Part shown: one piece after another, positions 1-8,949 of the stretch
Position numbering within the stretch: the stretch's first letter is position 1
Layout: the number at the start of each line of letters is the position of its first letter
Origin: Bacteroidota bacterium
GTDB taxonomy: Bacteria; Bacteroidota; Bacteroidia; Palsa-965
DNA: 64,000 nucleotides
Reading direction: 5' to 3'
Assembly: GCA_006218065.1 (NCBI GenBank)
Contig: VBWE01000012.1
Span: 11,616-75,615, forward strand
Made by a program: the position numbers and the translations under genes
Notes under the pieces: generated by a model
The model's input: only the letters and a program-made list of their open reading frames with translations
Told to the model about the DNA's origin: nothing
Databases searched by the model: none

Positions 1-2
1 GT

Positions 3-3000
3 TCGGTGCAATCCCTGCACATCACACTCACGCCATCTTTTACCGTGGCAGTTCCTTCCGCCCTTCCCGGCGGCAGCGGCAATACTCCGCAGGTAGAAGC
101 AGTGATGGCGCTGTTTGCAGAAAACACCATTCCCACGGATGCTTCCGACAGCGGTGCAATCCGGCAATTGTCGCTCGCCCACAGCGCACGGGTAAGCGAT
201 CCCGCGCAGTCGCCGTTCAACATGCTGGTGCAGGCCATGTTCCTGTACACGGTGAACGCACTGCCGCGAACCGATCCGGCCAACATCACTTCGGCCGACC
301 TGGAACTGCTCAATACGCTGCTGGCCGACAGCGCCGCTTACGATACCGGTTTCAGTTACCAGAACCTGGATACCTTCATGACCAGCAATTTTATTTTCCA
401 GGTCAGCGGTATTCCATCCGAAGGCAGCGGCGCCACGCCGGTTCCGCCGTCAACTACCAGCGCCACTGTTTTCCCGATGCCGCCAGTGATGAGCATGCAG
501 CTCAACGGCGGAAGCACCATCCATTTTGCGACGGAACCTTACAGCGTTACCGAAAATTACGAAGACAAAATCACGGAGTACCTCGAACAGCTTTCGGTGA
601 ACGTGATGAACAACGTAGCCGAAGCCGGACCGGTTACACCGGGCAGCGGCGACGACAGCGGCAACAGTAAAAAAGCGGATGACGATGGCGTTTCCGAATC
701 GTTTGCGAAAATGATTTTCCGTGATTATTTCCTGATGATCGCCCGCTCGTCCATCCAGGAAAGCATCAGCCTGCTCAGCAGTTATCCCTGGACGGTTTCA
801 GCCGGCGATTCGCTGTACAGTATCGCCAACAGCCCCGATTTCCCGAAAGTGCAGTTGACGTACGAAGTAAAAGTGGGCGATACCTGGGAATCGGTGGCCA
901 ATATGTTCGGCATGACCGTAGCGGAACTGCAGGAGCTGAACCCGGATGTACCCACCACACCCATCGCCCCGCCGCTCGAACTGCAGGTGCTGAGCGGTGT
1001 AACCGTGCAGGAAGTTGCCGAAGCCAACCAGGACACAACACTCAACACCGCAATTCCTGCACTTACGCTGAACGGCGTATTATACCAGGCGAAAAGCACC
1101 GACCAGCTCAGCAGCATTGCCACCAGTTTCGGAATGGACACAGCGGGACTGGCTGCGCTCAACGCATCCGTCATCGGTTTGCTGGCACAGGGCAGTTCAT
1201 TTTCCATTGCACAGCCGCAAACAGCGGGCGTATCGGCGCGTTTCAGTTATACCACGGTTACCGGCGATTCGCTCAACTTTATTTCTGCCTGGTTCCTGGC
1301 ACGGCTCTATGTTGTTGCCGGCAGCACAACAGGCACCCGGAACAGCTCGGAAGTGGGCGGTATCATTGACGGCGCCATGTTCCTCTGGTACACGCAAACC
1401 ATTTTCACGATGAACAATTTGCCGGCAGTCGACTGGCAAGGTGCATTTACACCCGGCACCGTGCTTACCCTGCCGCAGGCGTACAATGATGTAAGCACAT
1501 CGCCCAACCCGCTGCCGCAATACACCACGCGCGAAGGCGATACGCTGGATCTTGTGTCGGCTTATTTTGCGATGACGCAGAATAGCAATACCTACATGAC
1601 TGATTTTGCCGCTTCGGTTTCCGCCATGAATCCATCAGTGAACTGGAATGCACTGCAGCCGGGAACGGTGGTGGAAATTCCCGGTATGGTGCGTGAAGTA
1701 CAGGGCAACGATACGCTGCAATCGCTTTCGGACCTGTTCAGCATTTCCGTTACCGGCCTGGCAACGGTGAACCAGGGCGTACCGGCTGTTATTGCACCGC
1801 TGGCCGTATTCATTATTCCGCCGGTGACATACAGCATCGTGCCGGGCGATACGCTTGCCGGTATTGCGGCAAAATACAACCTGCCGCTCGACGAACTGGC
1901 GATTGATCTCGAAAACGTAAGCAGTCTTTTCCCCGTTACCGGCAGCGACGGCAACCCGGTGGTACTGCAGATTCCCGTGGTGCCGATGATCAGCGTGAGC
2001 CGCCTGCAGAGCGACCTGGTAACAAAAACACACAGCAACAATATTTCCGCTTCGGTTTCGCGTTTCCTGCTGAACGGTTTGCGCCTGCCGCTGCCCGCCG
2101 ACGTACCGCCGGGTGATACGCCGATCCCGGCAAGCACGCCGATGTACCCGGCTTACGCGCTCTCAGGCCAGCAGTTTACCGCACCGGTGCAGCCGATTAC
2201 TACACCTTATAATGTACTGTTCACCAATTCGGGCGGCGCATCGTGGATCAATTTTGCCGACAGTTACGTGGTGCAGCCCGGCGATACGGAAGCTTCGCTC
2301 GTGGCGCAGTACCCGGATATCGTAACGCTGAACCCGGATACGGACTGGGCCAACCTGCAGCCGGGCTGGGTGCTTCTCACCAGCATTACCACTTCACTTA
2401 CTGTAGCCATCACCGATGCGCTGGCTGCCGCGCAGTACCCGTCCACCAATTTTGCCCCGGTATTTACACAGCCGGAAGTGATGCGGCTTTACGACGACCA
2501 GGAGATCCGTTACACCATGCAGAAACAACTGCACTGGCAAACGCCCGCCGCGCTCAGTTTCCCTTCGGCAGTCACGGTCACCAGCCCGCTGGCCGGTGAA
2601 CCGGGTATCTGGCAATTTCCCAGCCAGCTGATCACGAAACTCAACGCGGGAAAAATTACCGACACCAATTTTTCGCTTTCCTATACGACCGGTCAAAATG
2701 CAACAGCCGATTCCGCACAGGAAGTTTCGGAATATTTCTGGGCCACGCTTATGAATATCCAGGTGCGCAGCGTAGCCAATACGGTGCAGTCCGGGCAGGT
2801 ATTACCGAATACGTATGAGCTCGCTTCGGCCGACGAAACCAACCGCGACCAGTTGCTGCGGGTATGGACTTACCTGCAGGACAACCCCACCGATACCGCC
2901 ACCATTTATATTTTATACCGGCCCAACAGCAGCAGCGCCAATCCGTCGGGACTTATTTCCGCGGCAGCCGATCCGCAGCAGACGTACATGCTGAAAACAA

Positions 3001-5933
3001 ATCTCTCCACCGAAACCACGAGCGGCGGTTTACTGCTGCGCCGTTCAATGACCGCAGCGGGTGATGATGAAGTGGGCACTTACAGCGCGCCGCTGGGCAA
3101 CCCGATGAGTTTCCTGCAGTACACCTGGGAAGGCATCATCATCGGCACGGGCGGTTATTATTTCAATTATTCTTCCGGCGGCAGCGGTTTGCCCGGTTCC
3201 GTTTTCGACCAGTCGGGCAATGCCACGGTGTGGCTGCTGGTTACGCTGGCTTCGCAAACCACGCAGTCGGCCACGGTGCGCAACCTGCAGCCGTTCAACA
3301 ACTGCGCTGTTTCGGGCGATAATATGGATGCGGCGACCATGAACGTATTTGCGGCTTCCACCGGCGCCACCGACCTGCTGCGCACGGCCAACGTGCAGCC
3401 GGGCAATACGGGCTTCGACATGGTGATGCCGAATCCCGATCCCACGCAGGTGGAAACCATCCCACCCATGCTGCGCACGCAACTGCTTTTCAGTTTATTC
3501 GGCTACCAGGTGCAACAGAGTTCGCTGTTCATCACCAGCAACCAGGGTCTGCCGCTCGGTCCACTCGACCCGTCCAAAAACCCGTCGCCGCCCGATGCAC
3601 TGGCTGCATTTGATGAAGACACATCGACCTGGCATTTCCACCAGGTGATCCCGATCGCCACGCTCGCCGCCGCGCACCCGCTCTCCACCTGCCCCGCCCT
3701 GCCCGCAGCCAGCCTCGATCCGTATGCCGGGATCGCCATCGACGGCAGTACCGGTAAACTGGGTAATGCCGGCATCGCGTTTAATTTTTATGATATCTTC
3801 GGTAACTTCACTACTCCTGCAACAGCCATCAATACTGTGGAAGCACCCGTAGGTTATTACGATGATATCATCGGCTTCTCGCAATGGCCGGGACTTTCGC
3901 TCAATTATTATTTCTCGGGCAATGGCGGAGCTGCCGGTACGCCGTATTTCAATCTGCTTTTCGGTTTCCGCATCGAAGATTATATTCCCGGGAACGGTCT
4001 TTCGTACAGCGGCGCCATCAACGCGTCCAAAGCGCACCAGGTACGCTACAAACAAATCTATTACCAGGCGGCGCAGCAGGATGTGGAATTCAGCATGAGT
4101 ACTTCGGTGGTGCAAACCACCAGCCTGCCGGTCGAAAACGAATCATACGACCTGGACACGGGCCAGGTGCTGGCTTACGTAAACAGCGCTTACGTATTTC
4201 TCTCGGCGGCAGAACTGCTGGGTGAAGGACTGGCCGTGATCAGCAGTACCGCCAACTCCACACTGGCAGCAATTACCGCCGCGTACAATTGTTCTTATAA
4301 AGACCTGGCGGCGGTGAACCTCGAACGCAAAGCCATCGATATTTTCGCAGGCACCATCAACATTCCGTATTTCCTTACCACGGTGGCCGGGCAAACGTTC
4401 ACGGATATTACGAATGCTGCAAACAGCATGTCGCCGCCCGCTACGCTGACCATCCAGCAGATTGTGAGCGCGAATATGAACGCGGTACTCACGGCCGGAA
4501 TTGATTTTGCCGTTCCTTCGCGCACGGTAACGGTGAACACCGCCGATGGTTCGGCCGCTACGGCTACGCTGCGCAGCCTTTCGGTACAATTGTATTGCAC
4601 GCCGGCCGGTATCGCTTTTGCCAACAGTGCGCCCGCGGTGAACATCATCAACGAAGGCATCCTGCTTACGCTCGACGGATTACAGTACACCACGGTGGCC
4701 AATGATTCGTTTACGAATATCGCGGCACAGTTCAATGCACAGGGCGCTTCGGTAAGCACCGTCGTTTACACCGTGGGCGATGTGGCCGGGGCCAATGCAG
4801 ATGTGCCGAACCTGGTCGCGGCGAATGCGCAACTGGAGATTGCCGATTACTTCACGCAGGAAAAAGATACTTTCCCTGTGATCGCTGCGCTGTTCCCCGC
4901 CTATACAGCCACCGCCATCCTGGCCATCCCGGCCAACCTGCTCATTAAAAATGTGTACCTCGCGGGCCAGGCGCTCAGCGTATTCTCCAGGACGGAAACG
5001 CCTTTCGACGACGATACGCTGCTGAGCATCGCCAACAGTTACGCCATTACGCCGGAAGATATTTACGATGCGAATACCGCCACGCCGCTGCAAACAGTGA
5101 ATCACGGCACCAGCGCTTATCCCACCAATGCGCTTACCGTTCCGCAGTTGGTGCTCATCAGCACAACCATGCAGCAGGCGGCATACGTGCCTTATACCAT
5201 GAAAACGGCCGATACGCTGAACGCCATTGCCACTGCGTTTTACGGTAACAGTTCATACGCGCTGCAACTGGCCACGCTCAACGAAACGGTGACCTGGGTT
5301 ATGGCTCCCGGGCAAACGATCAACCTTGGCGCCGGCACGACAACGGTTGCGGGCGATTCCTTCCAGTCGGTGCTCAACCGCGTGAACGCGGGCGGCGGTA
5401 CCGTGCAATTGTCGCAGCTGGTCAATCTTATCGCCGCCACGCCCGGTTACCTGCAGGCCGCGTCGTTCCTGTCGGCACCGCTGCCTTCCAGCGGAAGCGC
5501 GGCGAACAACCTGGGCGCGCTCGAAACCTCGTTTAATGTTACGGCCGACGAAATTGCGCGCACCAACAGTTCGCTGCAGCATTTCCTGGCGGTCAACAGC
5601 ACGGTTACCATATACCGCACAGTGAACAACCAGCCGGTTGCTTACCCGCTCACTGTTGATCAGTACGACACATTCAACTCGCTGGTGTATCGTTACAAAA
5701 CGGAAGGCATCGAAACCACCGTTTCTGAAATTGCGCTCGCCAACAAAACACAGCCCATCATTGCAGCAAACCAGTATTTCCTGCTGCCGCCGGTGAAGCA
5801 GTTGTTTACGCAAAACCTCGGGTCCGGCTATAGCGAGGCACCGCATTATCCTTCCACCATTTTTGAAGTAACGGTGGACGCGACCATCACGCGTGATAAA
5901 GACGATGCGGGACTGATCAGCCCCGCTGTTTGA
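3..5933 (+). CDS. Giant LysM-motif protein, N-terminal part (5' end cut by window)
   Basis: The frame is open from the window edge, so the true start lies upstream. The first possible in-window start is GTG at 6. The roughly 1,975 visible residues contain many degenerate LysM-type motifs of the form Y-x-V-x-x-G-D-T/S-L-x-x-I-A, for example near residues 258, 285, 360, 420, 505, 560, 615, 760, 1600, 1735 and 1880. These separate long Ser/Thr/Ala-rich, beta-prone stretches. LysM modules usually bind GlcNAc polymers such as peptidoglycan, but many motifs here are poor matches and may only keep the fold. No membrane span is visible. The reading frame stops at 5931-5933, where the following frame continues without a gap, so this and the next entry are probably one polypeptide of more than 2,860 residues. 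Function is unknown; a large surface or toxin-like structural protein is possible. Confidence 0.7.
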   Translation, partial: SVQSLHITLTPSFTVAVPSALPGGSGNTPQVEAVMALFAENTIPTDASDSGAIRQLSLAHSARVSDPAQSPFNMLVQAMFLYTVNALPRTDPANITSADLELLNTLLADSAAYDTGFSYQNLDTFMTSNFIFQVSGIPSEGSGATPVPPSTTSATVFPMPPVMSMQLNGGSTIHFATEPYSVTENYEDKITEYLEQLSVNVMNNVAEAGPVTPGSGDDSGNSKKADDDGVSESFAKMIFRDYFLMIARSSIQESISLLSSYPWTVSAGDSLYSIANSPDFPKVQLTYEVKVGDTWESVANMFGMTVAELQELNPDVPTTPIAPPLELQVLSGVTVQEVAEANQDTTLNTAIPALTLNGVLYQAKSTDQLSSIATSFGMDTAGLAALNASVIGLLAQGSSFSIAQPQTAGVSARFSYTTVTGDSLNFISAWFLARLYVVAGSTTGTRNSSEVGGIIDGAMFLWYTQTIFTMNNLPAVDWQGAFTPGTVLTLPQAYNDVSTSPNPLPQYTTREGDTLDLVSAYFAMTQNSNTYMTDFAASVSAMNPSVNWNALQPGTVVEIPGMVREVQGNDTLQSLSDLFSISVTGLATVNQGVPAVIAPLAVFIIPPVTYSIVPGDTLAGIAAKYNLPLDELAIDLENVSSLFPVTGSDGNPVVLQIPVVPMISVSRLQSDLVTKTHSNNISASVSRFLLNGLRLPLPADVPPGDTPIPASTPMYPAYALSGQQFTAPVQPITTPYNVLFTNSGGASWINFADSYVVQPGDTEASLVAQYPDIVTLNPDTDWANLQPGWVLLTSITTSLTVAITDALAAAQYPSTNFAPVFTQPEVMRLYDDQEIRYTMQKQLHWQTPAALSFPSAVTVTSPLAGEPGIWQFPSQLITKLNAGKITDTNFSLSYTTGQNATADSAQEVSEYFWATLMNIQVRSVANTVQSGQVLPNTYELASADETNRDQLLRVWTYLQDNPTDTATIYILYRPNSSSANPSGLISAAADPQQTYMLKTNLSTETTSGGLLLRRSMTAAGDDEVGTYSAPLGNPMSFLQYTWEGIIIGTGGYYFNYSSGGSGLPGSVFDQSGNATVWLLVTLASQTTQSATVRNLQPFNNCAVSGDNMDAATMNVFAASTGATDLLRTANVQPGNTGFDMVMPNPDPTQVETIPPMLRTQLLFSLFGYQVQQSSLFITSNQGLPLGPLDPSKNPSPPDALAAFDEDTSTWHFHQVIPIATLAAAHPLSTCPALPAASLDPYAGIAIDGSTGKLGNAGIAFNFYDIFGNFTTPATAINTVEAPVGYYDDIIGFSQWPGLSLNYYFSGNGGAAGTPYFNLLFGFRIEDYIPGNGLSYSGAINASKAHQVRYKQIYYQAAQQDVEFSMSTSVVQTTSLPVENESYDLDTGQVLAYVNSAYVFLSAAELLGEGLAVISSTANSTLAAITAAYNCSYKDLAAVNLERKAIDIFAGTINIPYFLTTVAGQTFTDITNAANSMSPPATLTIQQIVSANMNAVLTAGIDFAVPSRTVTVNTADGSAATATLRSLSVQLYCTPAGIAFANSAPAVNIINEGILLTLDGLQYTTVANDSFTNIAAQFNAQGASVSTVVYTVGDVAGANADVPNLVAANAQLEIADYFTQEKDTFPVIAALFPAYTATAILAIPANLLIKNVYLAGQALSVFSRTETPFDDDTLLSIANSYAITPEDIYDANTATPLQTVNHGTSAYPTNALTVPQLVLISTTMQQAAYVPYTMKTADTLNAIATAFYGNSSYALQLATLNETVTWVMAPGQTINLGAGTTTVAGDSFQSVLNRVNAGGGTVQLSQLVNLIAATPGYLQAASFLSAPLPSSGSAANNLGALETSFNVTADEIARTNSSLQHFLAVNSTVTIYRTVNNQPVAYPLTVDQYDTFNSLVYRYKTEGIETTVSEIALANKTQPIIAANQYFLLPPVKQLFTQNLGSGYSEAPHYPSTIFEVTVDATITRDKDDAGLISPAV

Positions 5934-8599
5934 AAGTGGCGCTCGGCCGTTCCGTTGATGCTTCCGATACGAAAAGCGGGCTGCGTCCCGTATGGGCGGT
6001 TTATTTCGGCGCTACCGGCATCAGCAATTTTACCATCAACACGGTTTCGCCTTCGTACTACGCTTTGCGCCCACTGTCGAACACGCTGGTCAGCAAAAAC
6101 AATGTCTTCATCCAGGACTACCAGGCCGGTGTGCTCACCGGAGGCAAAAACAACAATTACCAGGCGGTGGATATGGAAACCTGGGTACTCACCTTCCTTT
6201 CGGCGGTTGACCTGTTCCTGGGCCCGGCATATGCGGCGCCTGCGAGTACATTGGCCGGAAGCAACAATGCTTATAACCGTATCGTAAGCGCCAAGAAAAC
6301 GCTGGCTGATAAAATTTCAACCGGTCTCGATTACGTACTCGACGTTACGCCCGATACTGCCAAACTGGGCAAAGCGCGCGAAGCGATCAAGGACCAGTTG
6401 CTCATTAATCTTACCAAGGCATACAACAGCGATGCCCTGCTGCAGTATGATATTGCCATAGGATCACCGTTCAGCGGCGGCCAGTCGCCCCGGCTTTCGG
6501 GCGCGCCGGTAAGTAAACTTTACCGCACAGGCATTGCCGATTCGGTAAGTACTGTCGCCACGTTCATGCACGTATCGGTGGATTATCTCACCGAACAGAT
6601 TGACCAGTTCACCGGTATCCTGGATGTGGGATTGGTGGTGACGTATCCCGGCGGCGGTGATTATACGATTACGAATACGGATACGATCGCAACCGTAGCG
6701 CAGCATTATAATGTTACCAGCCAGGCATTGGTAGCCGGTCTCAGCTGGCCCGATCCGCAAACGCAGGGACTTTTCCTGGCGCGCACCATCATCACCATTA
6801 CCGGGCTGAGCCAGGTTAGCGGCACACAAACCATTGAACAAATCGCTGAATTCTTCGCTGCGCCGATCGTTGACTGGGCCTATGCCAACGAAGACAATAC
6901 CGGTATTTTCATCGAAGGCGTTACCATTTCGGTTCCGGGTTATTCGTCCGTGCTGGTTACCGCTTCCAATAATTCGCTTGACCTGGTGGCCGCCGAAATG
7001 ACCGGCTCACCGCAGATGACGGCCACGGAACTCGCACTTCAGCTGCGCAGCACCACGGGTATACTGGCGCCGGCATTTACAAGTTACATGGTGCTCAGCA
7101 ATTTCAGTTTCTCCGCATCCACGTCTAAAATTTCGCTCGCCACCGGAACCAACCAGGTGAACTTCCTGCTTGATGTCAGTTCCGAAGCCGAATACCGGAA
7201 AGCATTGCTGGGACTGAATTACGCGGTTGACGAACTGGAATTCAATATCCGGGATATCGCGGGCGCCGACGGTTACCAGGCATCTTCCTGGCTCAGTTTT
7301 GTTATTCCTATCGGTTCATCCACCAACTTCGACGGCGTTATAAATACCAACCTGGGCCAGCCGGATATCCCGCTGCCGCTTCGCTCCTATCCTGTTGCGC
7401 CCATCATCACCGCGCAGGATGCCGAAGCCACGTACACCGATGCGCAGCTCCCCTCCACGTACCCGCAGAATGTGGAAGAAGCGAGCGAATGGAATTTCTC
7501 CTTCACCTACCTGCACCAGGAAGCCGCCCAGGATACGAATTATATCATGGCCACTTTCAACCTGGCTACCGAAGCGCATTCGGATTATATGCAGGCTGCA
7601 GTGCCGGATGATTTCTTCACCGCTTTCGCACAATTTATCAGCGTATGGCCTGCGCTGAAAAAAGACCTCGACGCGCTGGCTGTTCCGGGCACACCGCCTC
7701 CCACGCTGGGCAGTACACTCGATACGCTGGCCACCCTGGTGGAAAATATTGCGGATACCTGGGTCTTTACATCCACGCACCTCAGCATGACCGCGGTGCC
7801 CGCGCAGCAGTTTTACGAATACAGCATCGTTTCGGAAAACGAACATCATGATGATGCCGACTGGAAAGCAACCATGACGCTCACACCGCTCACAGCGGGC
7901 AATACGGGGCCGGGCGACAATTATCCCAACATTTACTACATCGATACTTCTGTATCGCCGCCGGTGGAACATGAACTGACCAAAACGCCCGGCAACACCG
8001 ACTGTGTTTATACCTACCCGCCATACACCGTGCCGGCCATCAGGCAACTGGAACACCGCGTGGAATTTATCCAGCTCGATGTGATGAATTATCAGAATGC
8101 ACTGGGTGGATCTTTTGCGGCAAGAAACATGATACTTACCGCCACGCCCACCAACGAAAATTTTGTTTTCCAGACACCGGAAGTTTTGTATTCGCACAGC
8201 ATCATCCCGTATATCACCCGCGGCGTTGCGCTGGAATTCGGCAGCGGCAACCCGGCTACACAGCTCGAACCTGCGCTCACCGCGCTGTTCAGCAACCTGT
8301 TCGGCACCGATACGCCGCTGGTCAAGATCTCCGCGCTTTACGGGTATGAACTGGCTACCGGCGCCGGCAGCACGGCTATTGTGAGCCGCCTGCCCATCGT
8401 CTTCCTGCCGATGATGGTTTACGATACCGGCATCCCGGCTAACCTGGCGCAGGCGGTGAACAACTGGCTCGGCGCAAACCCCGTTGCTACCACAGGCGGT
8501 GAATTGCTGTTTGACCTGAGCGTGTTCTCCGGAACAGACGAAAGCAATTCGAAACCGCTGCTGCGGCTGAGCAATCTTATATATTCGCTTTCGGGCTAA
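5930..8599 (+). CDS. Giant LysM-motif protein, C-terminal part in shifted frame
   Basis: This 889-residue frame starts with TTG overlapping the TGA stop of the upstream frame (TTGA) and lies in the -1 frame. It is open from 5900, so a slip or single-base indel anywhere in 5900-5930 would join the two. The only early starts are TTG at 5930 and GTG at 5936, neither with a ribosome-binding site, which favours a frameshift over a separate gene. Near residue 245 a LysM-like motif (Y-T-I-T-N-T-D-T-I) continues the style of the upstream part. The C-terminal half is beta-rich with acidic patches and a His-rich stretch near residue 640. No enzymatic motif was recognised. It could be a broken gene, a coupled second cistron, or the result of an assembly error. 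Confidence 0.6.
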   Translation: MKVALGRSVDASDTKSGLRPVWAVYFGATGISNFTINTVSPSYYALRPLSNTLVSKNNVFIQDYQAGVLTGGKNNNYQAVDMETWVLTFLSAVDLFLGPAYAAPASTLAGSNNAYNRIVSAKKTLADKISTGLDYVLDVTPDTAKLGKAREAIKDQLLINLTKAYNSDALLQYDIAIGSPFSGGQSPRLSGAPVSKLYRTGIADSVSTVATFMHVSVDYLTEQIDQFTGILDVGLVVTYPGGGDYTITNTDTIATVAQHYNVTSQALVAGLSWPDPQTQGLFLARTIITITGLSQVSGTQTIEQIAEFFAAPIVDWAYANEDNTGIFIEGVTISVPGYSSVLVTASNNSLDLVAAEMTGSPQMTATELALQLRSTTGILAPAFTSYMVLSNFSFSASTSKISLATGTNQVNFLLDVSSEAEYRKALLGLNYAVDELEFNIRDIAGADGYQASSWLSFVIPIGSSTNFDGVINTNLGQPDIPLPLRSYPVAPIITAQDAEATYTDAQLPSTYPQNVEEASEWNFSFTYLHQEAAQDTNYIMATFNLATEAHSDYMQAAVPDDFFTAFAQFISVWPALKKDLDALAVPGTPPPTLGSTLDTLATLVENIADTWVFTSTHLSMTAVPAQQFYEYSIVSENEHHDDADWKATMTLTPLTAGNTGPGDNYPNIYYIDTSVSPPVEHELTKTPGNTDCVYTYPPYTVPAIRQLEHRVEFIQLDVMNYQNALGGSFAARNMILTATPTNENFVFQTPEVLYSHSIIPYITRGVALEFGSGNPATQLEPALTALFSNLFGTDTPLVKISALYGYELATGAGSTAIVSRLPIVFLPMMVYDTGIPANLAQAVNNWLGANPVATTGGELLFDLSVFSGTDESNSKPLLRLSNLIYSLSG

Positions 8600-8949
8600 G
8601 AGGCTGTCAGGAAATTATCTTTCCGGTTTTTTAGGAGCCTTTTTTGCTCACTCTTCGTTGCTTTTTTCGTCTGTAGTATCCAACTACTTACTCAAAAAGC
8701 GCCCCTGCCTCCGCCGTAGCGGCTACGCGGGCTTTCAGTGTGTCTTTTTTGCTCACGCTCTGCGTGCCTTTGCCCTCGAAGAAGAAAAAGGCGTTCGGTG
8801 TGCGCTGCGGTTGGATGTACGTCCCCGCCCAGGCTGCCCTCCTGCTTCATCGTATACAGGTAGCCCGTTTTAACCGGCTTTGGCTTATATTTATGGCGGC
8901 AAAACAGTTCTGCACAAACCAACAAACCCGTATCTAAAAAACAATCCTC
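8600..8949. other. Intergenic gap without a gene
   Basis: About 350 bp separate the LysM frames from the next gene. Short reading frames here lack family features and are judged spurious. A near-repeat (TTTTTTGCTCAC followed by a similar T/G/C-rich tail) occurs at about 8640 and 8745. A small hairpin with GTAGC/GGCTAC arms lies near 8715. This looks like decayed non-coding sequence. Confidence 0.4.

Noticed and set aside
1-8599. Idea that the LysM giant is part of a Tc toxin or contractile injection system
   Set aside because: No sheath, baseplate, spike or Tc-B/C gene is visible in the window and the left neighbours are cut off. The link would rest only on a vague likeness.
8860-8872. Short match to the tRNA-Glu 3' end as a left attachment site for the 13-23 kb region
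   Set aside because: Only about nine bases (TAGCCCGTT-like) agree, which is expected by chance in a region of this length.
8658-8937. Short open frames in the gap after the LysM protein
   Set aside because: They lack start context, overlap each other on both strands, and have Arg/Pro/Cys-rich products typical of chance frames.
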